Made by a program: the position numbers and the translations under genes. This document shows positions 1-5,218 of a stretch of DNA of 5,270 nt, piece after piece (position 1 is the first letter of the stretch; each line of letters starts with the position of its first letter). The notes beneath the pieces are model-generated. The model was not told the origin of the DNA, did no database searches, and worked only from the letters and a program-made list of their open reading frames with translations. The stretch is from an uncultured Gemmatimonadota bacterium. GTDB taxonomy: Bacteria > Gemmatimonadota > Gemmatimonadetes > Gemmatimonadales > Gemmatimonadaceae. The stretch lies in the NCBI GenBank assembly GCA_946887155.1, contig CAMPKM010000246.1, forward strand, positions 1 through 5,270, written 5' to 3'.

Positions 1-1121
1 GTCCTGAACCATCCATCCTGAAAGGCCGTGGCGGTGGCGTCCGGATTGCGCCAGTAACCGGCAAACACGGCGGGGCCCTTCACCCAGACATCTCCCACCG
101 CCCCGGGTTCAATGCGAACCCCGGCGGCGCCACGAATCGATACCGACACTCCGGGCAGCGGATAGCCCACCGTACCCGCGCGACGTTCCCCCGACAGCAG
201 GTTGGACGTCAGCATCAGCGTCTCGCTCATCCCGTAGCGCTCGAGGATCGTGTGCCCGAACCGCTCACGAAAGGCCTCGAGCACGTGCGCCGGCAACGGC
301 GCCGATCCGGAAACGAACAGGCGCATCCGCCCACCGATCGATCGCGCCACGTCCGCCGGCAGTTCGAGCAGCCGGACGTACATCGTCGGCACGCCGAAGA
401 ACAGCGTCGGCTCGAAGGCCGCGAACCATTGCCCGATCCGTGTGGCATCGAAGCGTTCCACCAGGCGCATGCAGCAGCCCGTGGCCAGCCACGAACAGAC
501 ACCGTTCCCGAGGCCGTGCACGTGAAAGAGCGGGAGTGCCGCGAAGTACCGGTCGGCACTCGTTATGCCCCAGCAGGTCACCAGTGCGGCAGTGTTGGCC
601 AGGAAGTTGTTGTGCGAAAGCACCGCACCCTTCGAACGGCCCGTCGTGCCTGACGTGTAAACGATCGCCAGGGGTGCATCGCCATCGAGGGATGGCCTCG
701 GCGCCGCCGGTTCGAGCCGTGATGACTCCCGCAGGAGTTCATCGGCATCGATCACCCTGACGTGGTCAGGAAAGAGAGCGATTCCCGACGCCGAGGTCAC
801 GACCAGGGCGGGATCGGCATCGGCCACGATGTGCGCGATCTCGCGCTCGCGGTACAGGATGTTGACGGGAACGAAGACGAATCCGGACTTGACGCAGGCG
901 ATGAACAGGTCGAGGAATGGCGTGCCGTTGGGGAGATGCACGACAATCCGATCACCCGGCACCATTCCGTGCTGCCGCAAGGCATGCGCCACCCTCGACG
1001 CCCGGGTGTCGATTTCCCCGAATGTGAGTGACGTAGTCGCACCGTCCGGCCCGTCGACGATCAATCCGACGTTGCCAGAGCGCTGCTTGAGGGAAAGATC
1101 GAAGAGGTCGCTCAACAGCAT
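1..1121 (-). CDS. AMP-forming acyl-CoA synthetase, malonyl-CoA synthetase (MatB)-like, C-terminus cut by window edge
   Basis: The minus strand reads open from an ATG at 1121-1119 to the window edge, giving 373 whole codons; it begins MLLSDLFDLSLKQR. Class I adenylate-forming motifs are visible: the P-loop YTSGTTGRSKG (residues 155-165), LPLFHVHGL (196-204), GVPTMYVRLL (243-252), MRLFVSGSAPL (266-276) and ERYGMSET (294-301). The reading stops at DGWFR, just before the expected TGD hinge motif, so the C-terminal lid with its catalytic lysine lies outside. These enzymes activate a carboxylate with ATP and load it on CoA in the cytoplasm. The order and wording of the motifs are closest, from memory, to malonyl-CoA synthetase (about 500 residues), but the acid used cannot be fixed here; a short- or medium-chain acyl-CoA ligase is the alternative. 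No Shine-Dalgarno precedes the ATG. The frame stays open upstream, so a longer start cannot be fully excluded, but the family N-terminus fits this ATG. Confidence 0.93.
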   Translation of the reverse strand, partial: MLLSDLFDLSLKQRSGNVGLIVDGPDGATTSLTFGEIDTRASRVAHALRQHGMVPGDRIVVHLPNGTPFLDLFIACVKSGFVFVPVNILYREREIAHIVADADPALVVTSASGIALFPDHVRVIDADELLRESSRLEPAAPRPSLDGDAPLAIVYTSGTTGRSKGAVLSHNNFLANTAALVTCWGITSADRYFAALPLFHVHGLGNGVCSWLATGCCMRLVERFDATRIGQWFAAFEPTLFFGVPTMYVRLLELPADVARSIGGRMRLFVSGSAPLPAHVLEAFRERFGHTILERYGMSETLMLTSNLLSGERRAGTVGYPLPGVSVSIRGAAGVRIEPGAVGDVWVKGPAVFAGYWRNPDATATAFQDGWFR

Positions 1122-1127
1122 CGAGAG

Positions 1128-1133
1128 ATTGTA
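1128..1133 (-). promoter_or_regulatory. Candidate -10 box for a leaderless acyl-CoA synthetase transcript
   Basis: On the minus strand the hexamer TACAAT (one mismatch from TATAAT) is followed by only six bases, CTCTCG, before the synthetase ATG. With the usual 6-7 base spacing from a -10 box, transcription would begin at or next to the A of the ATG, making a leaderless mRNA. The lack of any purine-rich ribosome binding site fits this. The -35 position (about 1151-1157) reads CTGCCC or TCTGCC on the minus strand, a poor match to TTGACA, so this rests on the -10 box and its spacing only. Confidence 0.35.
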
Positions 1134-1202
1134 GCCGCTGGTTGGGTGAAGGGCAGAGGTCAGTTCAAAGTCCGAAGACCACACGCATTGGCAACAGTCT
1201 TC

Positions 1203-1221
1203 AGGCCAAAGGCCAAAGGCC
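1203..1221. repeat. 7-bp tandem repeat, 2.7 copies
   Basis: The unit AGGCCAA occurs at 1203-1209 and 1210-1216, with a partial AGGCC at 1217-1221; the copies are identical. On the minus strand this reads as repeated CTTTGGC. It lies about 80 bases upstream of the synthetase start and resembles the degenerate heptamer run at 2790-2810. Confidence 0.8.
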
Positions 1222-1311
1222 ACCGGGCTCCTTTCAGGTGCATGGGTGCACTGGCGCGAGGGGGGCTCTACGGAGCACGTTCCAAGCACGGAGAACAGGG
1301 CACCAGCACCC

Positions 1312-1425
1312 AGGCCCGGCAGGAAGCATCAGGACCAGCAAGTAGCACCAGGACCAGCAACTAGCAGCAGGGCCAGCAGGAAGCACCACGGCCCGCAAGA
1401 AGCAGTAGACCCAGCAAGCAGCAAC
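1312..1425. repeat. 19-bp imperfect minisatellite, six contiguous copies
   Basis: Six head-to-tail 19-base units lie at 1312-1330, 1331-1349, 1350-1368, 1369-1387, 1388-1406 and 1407-1425, with no gap between them. Examples are AGGACCAGCAAGTAGCACC, AGGACCAGCAACTAGCAGC and AGGGCCAGCAGGAAGCACC. The rough consensus is AGG-R-CCAGCA-R-G-W-AGCA-N-C; the first and last units are the most diverged. The period is not a multiple of three, stop codons occur in its frames and the copies vary at all codon positions, so it is non-coding. It ends 20 bases before the GTG of the next gene and occupies that gene's expected promoter and leader. Confidence 0.9.
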
Positions 1426-1444
1426 CTGCAACCAACACCTCCCC

Positions 1445-2146
1445 GTGCAGTCTCCCGTTACGCAAGTCGCTCCTCCCGCTCCTACGCAAGTCGCTCCTCC
1501 CGCTCCCGCCCCGGGCGCGCCGGGCAGTGGACCGCCGACCGCGGCACAGATGCTCGAGGCCGCGCGCGCGCATCGTTCCGAGCTTCGTAATCAGCTCGAG
1601 CGTGCCGAGGATCAACGCGAGGAGCTCCAGGACCAGCTCACGACGAGGGAAGGCCAGACTCCGTTGTCGCCCGTGGATCGGGCGGGCATCGAAGCCCGGC
1701 TCAAGGAGACCGACGCACGCATCGTTGGACTCGACCAGCAGATCGCCGCGGCTGACCAGCAGGTCGCGCAGGCCGCCGCGGTTCCGGGTGCGACCTACGA
1801 ACCCCCGCGTCCAATTGTTCCGCGCACCGGTCCGCCCGAAGAAGCATGGTTCCTGGGCGGCATGGTCATCTTTCTGGTCCTGATGCCGCTGGCCATCGCG
1901 CAGGCGCGCCGGCTGTGGAAGCGTCCCGCGGCAGCACCGGCTGTGGGAATGCCCGCCGAGTTGACCGACCGACTGAACCGGCTCGAGCAGTCCGTTGATG
2001 CCGTGGCGGTGGTACTCGAGCGCGTAGGGGAAGGGCAGCGATATGTCACCCGCGTGTTCACGGAGGGGCAGCGCGCGTTAGGCAGTCCGGCTGCCGAGCC
2101 GATCGAGGTGCGCCAGCGCGAGGCCATGCAGCAGGGACGGCCATAG
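1445..2146 (+). CDS. Single-pass membrane protein with flanking coiled coils, function unknown
   Basis: I do not recognise a named family. The 233-residue product has a Pro/Ala/Thr-rich start (residues 1-33), a charged heptad-like helix rich in Glu, Arg, Gln and Leu (about 36-110) and a proline-rich linker (113-131). One hydrophobic membrane segment follows, WFLGGMVIFLVLMPLAIAQA (135-154), then basic RRLWKR (155-160) and a second helix (170-212) containing RLEQSVDAVAVVLERVGEGQ. The basic residues just after the membrane segment predict a cytoplasmic C-terminus and an outside N-terminal coil. Such proteins could scaffold or sense at the envelope, but nothing shows a catalytic site. The start is a GTG with no good ribosome binding site; an in-frame TAG at 1406-1408 bars a longer start, and the next candidate is ATG 1550, just before the coiled coil, which would drop the duplicated tail. 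It is followed at once by the EVE gene, suggesting one transcript. Confidence 0.75.
   Translation: MQSPVTQVAPPAPTQVAPPAPAPGAPGSGPPTAAQMLEAARAHRSELRNQLERAEDQREELQDQLTTREGQTPLSPVDRAGIEARLKETDARIVGLDQQIAAADQQVAQAAAVPGATYEPPRPIVPRTGPPEEAWFLGGMVIFLVLMPLAIAQARRLWKRPAAAPAVGMPAELTDRLNRLEQSVDAVAVVLERVGEGQRYVTRVFTEGQRALGSPAAEPIEVRQREAMQQGRP
1459..1506 (+). repeat. Perfect 24-bp tandem duplication inside a coding region
   Basis: Bases 1459-1482 and 1483-1506 are identical, beginning TACGCAAGTCGC and ending CCCGCTCC. Because 24 is a multiple of three, the duplication keeps frame and gives two copies of the peptide TQVAPPAP at residues 6-13 and 14-21 of the membrane protein, if the GTG start at 1445 is right. 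Perfect identity suggests a recent slippage or duplication event. If translation begins at ATG 1550 the repeat would be in the leader instead. Confidence 0.9.
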
Positions 2147-2149
2147 TCC

Positions 2150-2734
2150 GTGGCCGCCAAGCGAAAAAAGCCGGCTGCGGGACGCGGCCAGGACAAAGCC
2201 TCGAAGAAACCGAAGGAAGGCGGTGCCTGGGACTGGGTGTTTGAACCACGCGGGCGCGGAGAGAAGGCCTTCTGGCTGGTGAAGTCGGAGCCCGGGGTCT
2301 TTTCGTTCGACGACCTCATGACGAAGCCCGATCGCACGACCCACTGGGATGGGGTCCGGAATTACACCGCGCGCAATTTCCTCCGGCTCGGCATGAAGCT
2401 GGGTGACCAGGTGTTCTTCTATCACTCGAACGCCGACCCGCCGGCCATCGTCGGCATCTGCGAAGTGGTGCGTGAAGGGTATCCCGATCACACCGCGCTC
2501 GACGCCAACGACCCGCACTACGACGAGGGGTCGGATCCGGAAAATCCCGACTGGTTCATGGTCGACCTTCGCGCCGTACGCGCGTTGCGGCGACCGGTGA
2601 CGCTGCCCGAGCTGAGGGCACAGAAGGACCTGGCAGGCATGGCGCTGCTGAGGATCGGACGACTCTCGGTTTCTCCGGTTCGGCCCGATGAGTGGAAGGC
2701 AATCATCGCACTCGCCGGACAGGCATCGGCGTAG
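2150..2734 (+). CDS. EVE-domain protein (THYN1-like)
   Basis: The 194-residue product contains a full EVE domain (about residues 40-190), a relative of the PUA/YTH fold. The hallmarks are FWLVKSEP (41-48), HWDGVRNYTARNF (65-77), GDQVFFYHSN (85-94), the GICEVV strand (102-107), the PHYDEGSD/PDWFMVD segment (122-139) and RLSVSPV...EW (171-182). EVE domains of this type are known or proposed to bind modified bases in DNA, such as 5-methyl- or 5-hydroxymethylcytosine, in a cage lined by aromatic residues; the bacterial role is mostly untested. A lysine/arginine-rich N-terminus (residues 4-22, with KRKK and KKPK) precedes the domain and could aid nucleic-acid binding. The start is GTG, one codon after the upstream TAG in the same frame, so it cannot be extended; the only purine run, AGGGA (2133-2137), is 12 bases away, rather far. 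Translation probably depends on ribosomes finishing the upstream gene. The domain is certain; its role is not. Confidence 0.93.
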   Translation: MAAKRKKPAAGRGQDKASKKPKEGGAWDWVFEPRGRGEKAFWLVKSEPGVFSFDDLMTKPDRTTHWDGVRNYTARNFLRLGMKLGDQVFFYHSNADPPAIVGICEVVREGYPDHTALDANDPHYDEGSDPENPDWFMVDLRAVRALRRPVTLPELRAQKDLAGMALLRIGRLSVSPVRPDEWKAIIALAGQASA

Positions 2735-2850
2735 AGCGAAACGGTTCGCGCTGTGCAGGCGGCCCTCGTTCGCGCTTCGAAGTCTGGAAGCTTTGCGCTT
2801 TGCCCCTTGCACCGTAGCTTCTCCGCTTCACCCAGCATCCCAAGGACCGC
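2735..2850. other. Intergenic gap before the oxidoreductase operon
   Basis: The 116 bases hold two small hairpins: GCGAA-ACGG-TTCGC (2736-2749), starting one base after the EVE stop, and GCTTC-(8)-GAAGC (2774-2791). Neither is followed by a T run, so neither is a good intrinsic terminator. A degenerate heptamer repeat follows (2790-2810). I see no clear promoter box. An AAGGA ribosome binding site (2842-2846) closes the gap, four bases before the next ATG. Confidence 0.5.
2790..2810. repeat. Degenerate 7-bp tandem repeat, three copies
   Basis: The unit GCTTTGC occurs at 2790-2796 and 2797-2803, followed by CCCTTGC at 2804-2810 (two changes). Period and composition echo the minus-strand reading (CTTTGGC) of the repeat at 1203-1221, so the two intergenic gaps may share a repeat style. 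With three short copies, chance is possible. Confidence 0.5.
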
Positions 2851-3447
2851 ATGCCTGACGCATTCTCCCGCCGCGATTTCGTTGCCACCGTGGGGTCGCT
2901 GGGCGCCGTCTGGCTTCTGGCTGATTCTGAAGAGCGAGCCGATGCCGTCAGGCACGCCTCGCACCAGTTGCAACAGACACAGCCTTCCTTCAGCACGCTG
3001 ACGCAGGCGCAGGCGACCGAACTCGAAGCATTCGCGAGTCGAATCATTCCGACCGATGAAACGCCGGGGGCCCGCGAGGCTGGTGTGATCTATTTCATCG
3101 ATCGAGCGCTCTCCACGTTCGCCAAGGACCAGTTGCCTGCGTTCACCGAGGGTTTGGCCAAGCTCGAGCGGGACGTCTCCGCCAAGGTCCCCGGCCAGAC
3201 GCGGCTGTCGGCGCTGACACCCGCCCAGCAGGATGACGTCCTGAAGAGCATCGAGCAGACGCCATTCTTCGGACAGATGCGCTTCGCCTCGTTGGCCGGC
3301 TTTTTCTCGCTGCCGACGTACGGCGGGAACAAGGACTTTGTCGGATGGAAGCTCGTTGGCCAGGAATCGGCGATGGAGTTTCGCGCGCCGTTCGGCTGGT
3401 ACGATCAGCCGGCCAACCGGCGTTCGCTGCTCGGGGGGGACGCATGA
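2851..3447 (+). CDS. Gluconate 2-dehydrogenase subunit 3 family protein, Tat-exported small subunit
   Basis: The 198-residue product begins with a twin-arginine signal: SRRDFV (residues 6-11), then a modest hydrophobic stretch (11-24, VATVGSLGAVWLLA). No clear AxA cleavage site follows, so it may be cleaved weakly or stay anchored. The mature part fits the Gluconate_2-dh3 family: LTQAQATELEAFASRIIPTDETPGAREAG in two pieces (50-64 and 65-78), IYFIDRAL (80-87), then FFSLPTYGGN (151-160) and VGWKLVG (164-170). In the known three-part FAD dehydrogenases for gluconate, glucose and fructose, this subunit carries no cofactor; it supports maturation and export of the flavin subunit. That partner lies directly downstream with a 4-bp overlap. 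AAGGA sits four bases before the ATG. Family assignment is firm; the substrate of the complex is not known from this gene. Confidence 0.94.
   Translation: MPDAFSRRDFVATVGSLGAVWLLADSEERADAVRHASHQLQQTQPSFSTLTQAQATELEAFASRIIPTDETPGAREAGVIYFIDRALSTFAKDQLPAFTEGLAKLERDVSAKVPGQTRLSALTPAQQDDVLKSIEQTPFFGQMRFASLAGFFSLPTYGGNKDFVGWKLVGQESAMEFRAPFGWYDQPANRRSLLGGDA
3433..3440 (+). promoter_or_regulatory. Ribosome binding site fixing the start of the GMC oxidoreductase
   Basis: A run of seven G and one A lies three bases before the ATG at 3444, inside the end of the small-subunit gene. Together with the ATGA overlap it marks 3444 as the start, in preference to the in-frame ATG at 3345, which would put 33 unrelated residues in front and overlap the previous gene by about 100 bases. 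Confidence 0.6.
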
Positions 3448-5126
3448 TCGCCATCGACAGTCGTCAGGCAGGTCAGGGGAACCAGCGACGTTACCGGCCC
3501 GACGAGGCCGTCGACTTCGTAGTGGTCGGGTCAGGCGCGGCCGGCGGTTCGGTTGCGCGCGAATTGACGCGGCTCGGCCACAGCGTTGTTCTCCTCGAGC
3601 AAGGCCGCCAGTACAATCGCGCCGATTTCAAGCACGACGAGCTCAGCACCGTCTTCAACAACGAACACTGCAACACGCCTCCGGCCCACATACAGACCTG
3701 GCGAAAGAATCCGGACGAGAAGGCCGAGCAACGGTACTTCCTGCAGTATGCGACGGCGGTCGGCGGCAGCAGCATGCATTACTCCGCCAACTACTGGCGC
3801 TTCCGCCCAGGTGACTTCAACGAGTTCTCACGGAAGGGCAACGTCGCCGGTGCGGCGATGGCCGACTGGCCGATCACCTACGATGACCTCGAGCCGTACT
3901 ACACGGCCGTCGAATGGGCCATTGGTGTGTCGGGACAGGGTGGCCTCGACCCGGCCGAAGGAAAACGCTCACGCCAGTACCCGCTGCCGCCACTCACCGT
4001 CACCGGTCCTGGCGTCCTGCTCGAAGTCGCGGCGAAGAAGCTGGGTATCCAGGCGTTTCCGGCTCCCATGGCCATTGCTTCGCGGCCGTACAAGGGCAGG
4101 GAAGGTTGCCACAACTGCGGCTTCTGCTGGTTCTTCGGTTGTGAATGGGGCGCCAAGTCGGGAACGAATTTCACGATGGTGCCCGAAGCAATCGCCAGCG
4201 GCCGTTGCGAGCTTCGCACGGAGTGCAAGGTGCGGCAGGTCGAAACAGACGACAGCGGTCGCGTGACTGGCGTGGTGTATTTCGATCGTGATCGCCGCGA
4301 GATCCGCCAGCGCGCGCGTGCGGTATTCCTCTGCGCAAACGGCGCCGAAACGCCGCGTTTGCTGCTCATGTCAGAGACGACCCGATTCCCCGATGGGCTG
4401 GCGAACAGCAGCGGCATGGTGGGCAAGCACCTCATGTTCAATGGCAACACCGCTGGCGGCGCCGAATTCGAGCACGAGGTGAATGGCTGGAAGGGCGCTC
4501 CGGTGACGCGGATCGTGCTCGACACCTACGAGCTGCACGACAAGGGCTTCTACGGCGGTGGAGGCTTCGATTTCCGCTACCCGTTTCCACCGCTGGTTGC
4601 GTCGTTGAACACGCCGCCGAATGGCCCGCAGTGGGGATCGGACTTCAAGCGATTGGTCCAGCGACTGCACAGCCGGGCGTCGCAATGCTGGGGCCATACC
4701 ACGCAACTTCCCGTGGCAACGAACGCACTGGACCTCGATCCCGAGGTGAAGGATAGCTGGGGACTGCCGGCGATCCGTGCGACGTACAAAGAGCATGAGG
4801 AGGACCTGAAGCTGTACCGGCACATGTTCGACCGGGGGATCGAGCTGTTGAAGGCAGCCGGTGCGACGAATACGTGGGGACAGCCGCCGGGTGATGATCC
4901 GGGGAGCGGTGTCCACTTGTTAGGCACGTGCCGGATGGGGAACGACGCCGGAACGTCGGTGGTGAACGCGTCGCACCGGGCGCACGATGTGCCGAACCTG
5001 TTCATCGTGGACGGCAGCTCGTTCGTGACGTCGGGCCGGGGGCAGCCCACGCTGACGATCCAGGCACTGGCCTTCCGGGCGGCGGACCTGGCATCGCGAA
5101 TGGCGAAGCGTGGGGAGATCGGCTGA
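3444..5126 (+). CDS. GMC-family FAD-dependent oxidoreductase, catalytic large subunit
   Basis: The 560-residue product has an N-terminal dinucleotide fold: FVVVGSGAAGGSVARE (25-40; G29-x-G31-x-x-G34) with ribose-binding E52 in VLLEQG. VGGSSMHYSANYWRFRP (106-122) matches the second FAD-contact region. A Cys-rich loop, CHNCGFCWFFGCEWGAK (222-238), has cysteines 222, 225, 228 and 233. The GMC C-terminal domain holds HLLGTCRMG (491-499), whose H491 is the likely catalytic base, and LFIVDGSSFVTSGRGQPTLT in its end region (519-538). The usual second catalytic His/Asn, in an NPT motif, reads GQPT (Q534). Such enzymes oxidise a sugar or alcohol hydroxyl at the expense of FAD. In three-part dehydrogenases the large subunit also bears a 3Fe-4S cluster on cysteines in this region, so the loop may do the same (inference). 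It has no signal peptide and should ride on the Tat signal of the overlapping upstream partner. No cytochrome subunit is seen in the window. The substrate is unknown. Confidence 0.95.
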   Translation: MIAIDSRQAGQGNQRRYRPDEAVDFVVVGSGAAGGSVARELTRLGHSVVLLEQGRQYNRADFKHDELSTVFNNEHCNTPPAHIQTWRKNPDEKAEQRYFLQYATAVGGSSMHYSANYWRFRPGDFNEFSRKGNVAGAAMADWPITYDDLEPYYTAVEWAIGVSGQGGLDPAEGKRSRQYPLPPLTVTGPGVLLEVAAKKLGIQAFPAPMAIASRPYKGREGCHNCGFCWFFGCEWGAKSGTNFTMVPEAIASGRCELRTECKVRQVETDDSGRVTGVVYFDRDRREIRQRARAVFLCANGAETPRLLLMSETTRFPDGLANSSGMVGKHLMFNGNTAGGAEFEHEVNGWKGAPVTRIVLDTYELHDKGFYGGGGFDFRYPFPPLVASLNTPPNGPQWGSDFKRLVQRLHSRASQCWGHTTQLPVATNALDLDPEVKDSWGLPAIRATYKEHEEDLKLYRHMFDRGIELLKAAGATNTWGQPPGDDPGSGVHLLGTCRMGNDAGTSVVNASHRAHDVPNLFIVDGSSFVTSGRGQPTLTIQALAFRAADLASRMAKRGEIG

Positions 5127-5186
5127 CGGATCCAGCAACGCGGGCGGGGAGCCACTCGTCTTTGGTGGTGCCCCAGCGCCATTTTC

Positions 5187-5218
5187 GAGCAGGGACGGAG
5201 TCGGTTCCGTCCCTCCTC
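5187..5218 (+). terminator. Strong hairpin after the oxidoreductase operon, possible terminator
   Basis: GAGCAGGGACGGA (5187-5199) pairs with TCCGTCCCTCCTC (5206-5218) across a six-base loop GTCGGT, giving 12 of 13 pairs with a single mismatch. It starts 60 bases after the stop codon. There is no following T run, so it is not a classical intrinsic terminator; it could stop transcription inefficiently, protect the mRNA 3' end, or just be a by-product of the inverted repeat copy beside the 11-bp array. Confidence 0.45.

Larger units (their letters stand above)
1122..1444. other. Divergent intergenic region with layered short repeats
   Basis: This 323-base gap separates the minus-strand synthetase from the plus-strand membrane protein gene, so promoters for both should lie in it. 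From the left it holds the TACAAT box, then a 6-bp perfect inverted repeat GAAGAC (1174-1179) / GTCTTC (1197-1202) with centres 23 bases apart, which could be a dimeric regulator site or chance. A 7-bp tandem repeat (1203-1221), a small inverted repeat GTGCA-TGGG-TGCAC (1238-1251) and a GCTC-TACG-GAGC mini-hairpin (1265-1276) follow. A 19-bp minisatellite (1312-1425) fills the rest. I found no convincing plus-strand promoter, no tRNA and no credible small gene: the open frames here are repeat-derived. Confidence 0.7.

Noticed and set aside
227..1042. Open frames on both strands inside the synthetase region (for example plus-strand 252-653 and 762-1031)
   Set aside because: They are other-frame readings of the synthetase gene, Arg/Pro-rich without domain signal; the minus-strand frame reads continuous family motifs throughout.
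1312..1425. CRISPR array
   Set aside because: The units abut directly with no spacers, are only 19 bases and are imperfect; the 11-bp array at 5208-5270 fails for the same reason.
1234..1431. Minus-strand Leu/Cys-rich open frame that looks like a small membrane protein
   Set aside because: Its hydrophobicity comes from reading the 19-bp repeat in one frame; the period is not a multiple of three and no start signal is seen.
1246..1590. Plus-strand open frame crossing the minisatellite into the membrane protein gene
   Set aside because: It runs out of frame with the coiled-coil/membrane reading and is an Arg/Ser-rich shadow.
2131..2140. GCAGGGACGG, a 10-base match to the inverted repeat copy near 5190
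   Set aside because: It encodes the last residues of the membrane protein, occurs once and lacks the rest of the unit; chance match in GC-rich DNA is likely.
2150..2734. A modification-dependent defence system built round the EVE protein
   Set aside because: No nuclease, ATPase or methylase is in the window; the stand-alone THYN1-like form is widespread, so a defence call is not supported.
2736..2791. Intrinsic terminator after the EVE gene
   Set aside because: Two short 5-bp stems without a T run; too weak to call.
3345..3443. Longer N-terminus for the GMC oxidoreductase from ATG 3345
   Set aside because: The extra 33 residues have no family match and overlap the upstream gene by ~100 bases; ATG 3444 has a purine-rich site and a standard ATGA overlap.
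4371..5182. Long minus-strand open frames opposite the GMC gene (4371-4916, 4577-5182)
   Set aside because: Antisense shadows typical of high-GC genes, with no recognisable domain.
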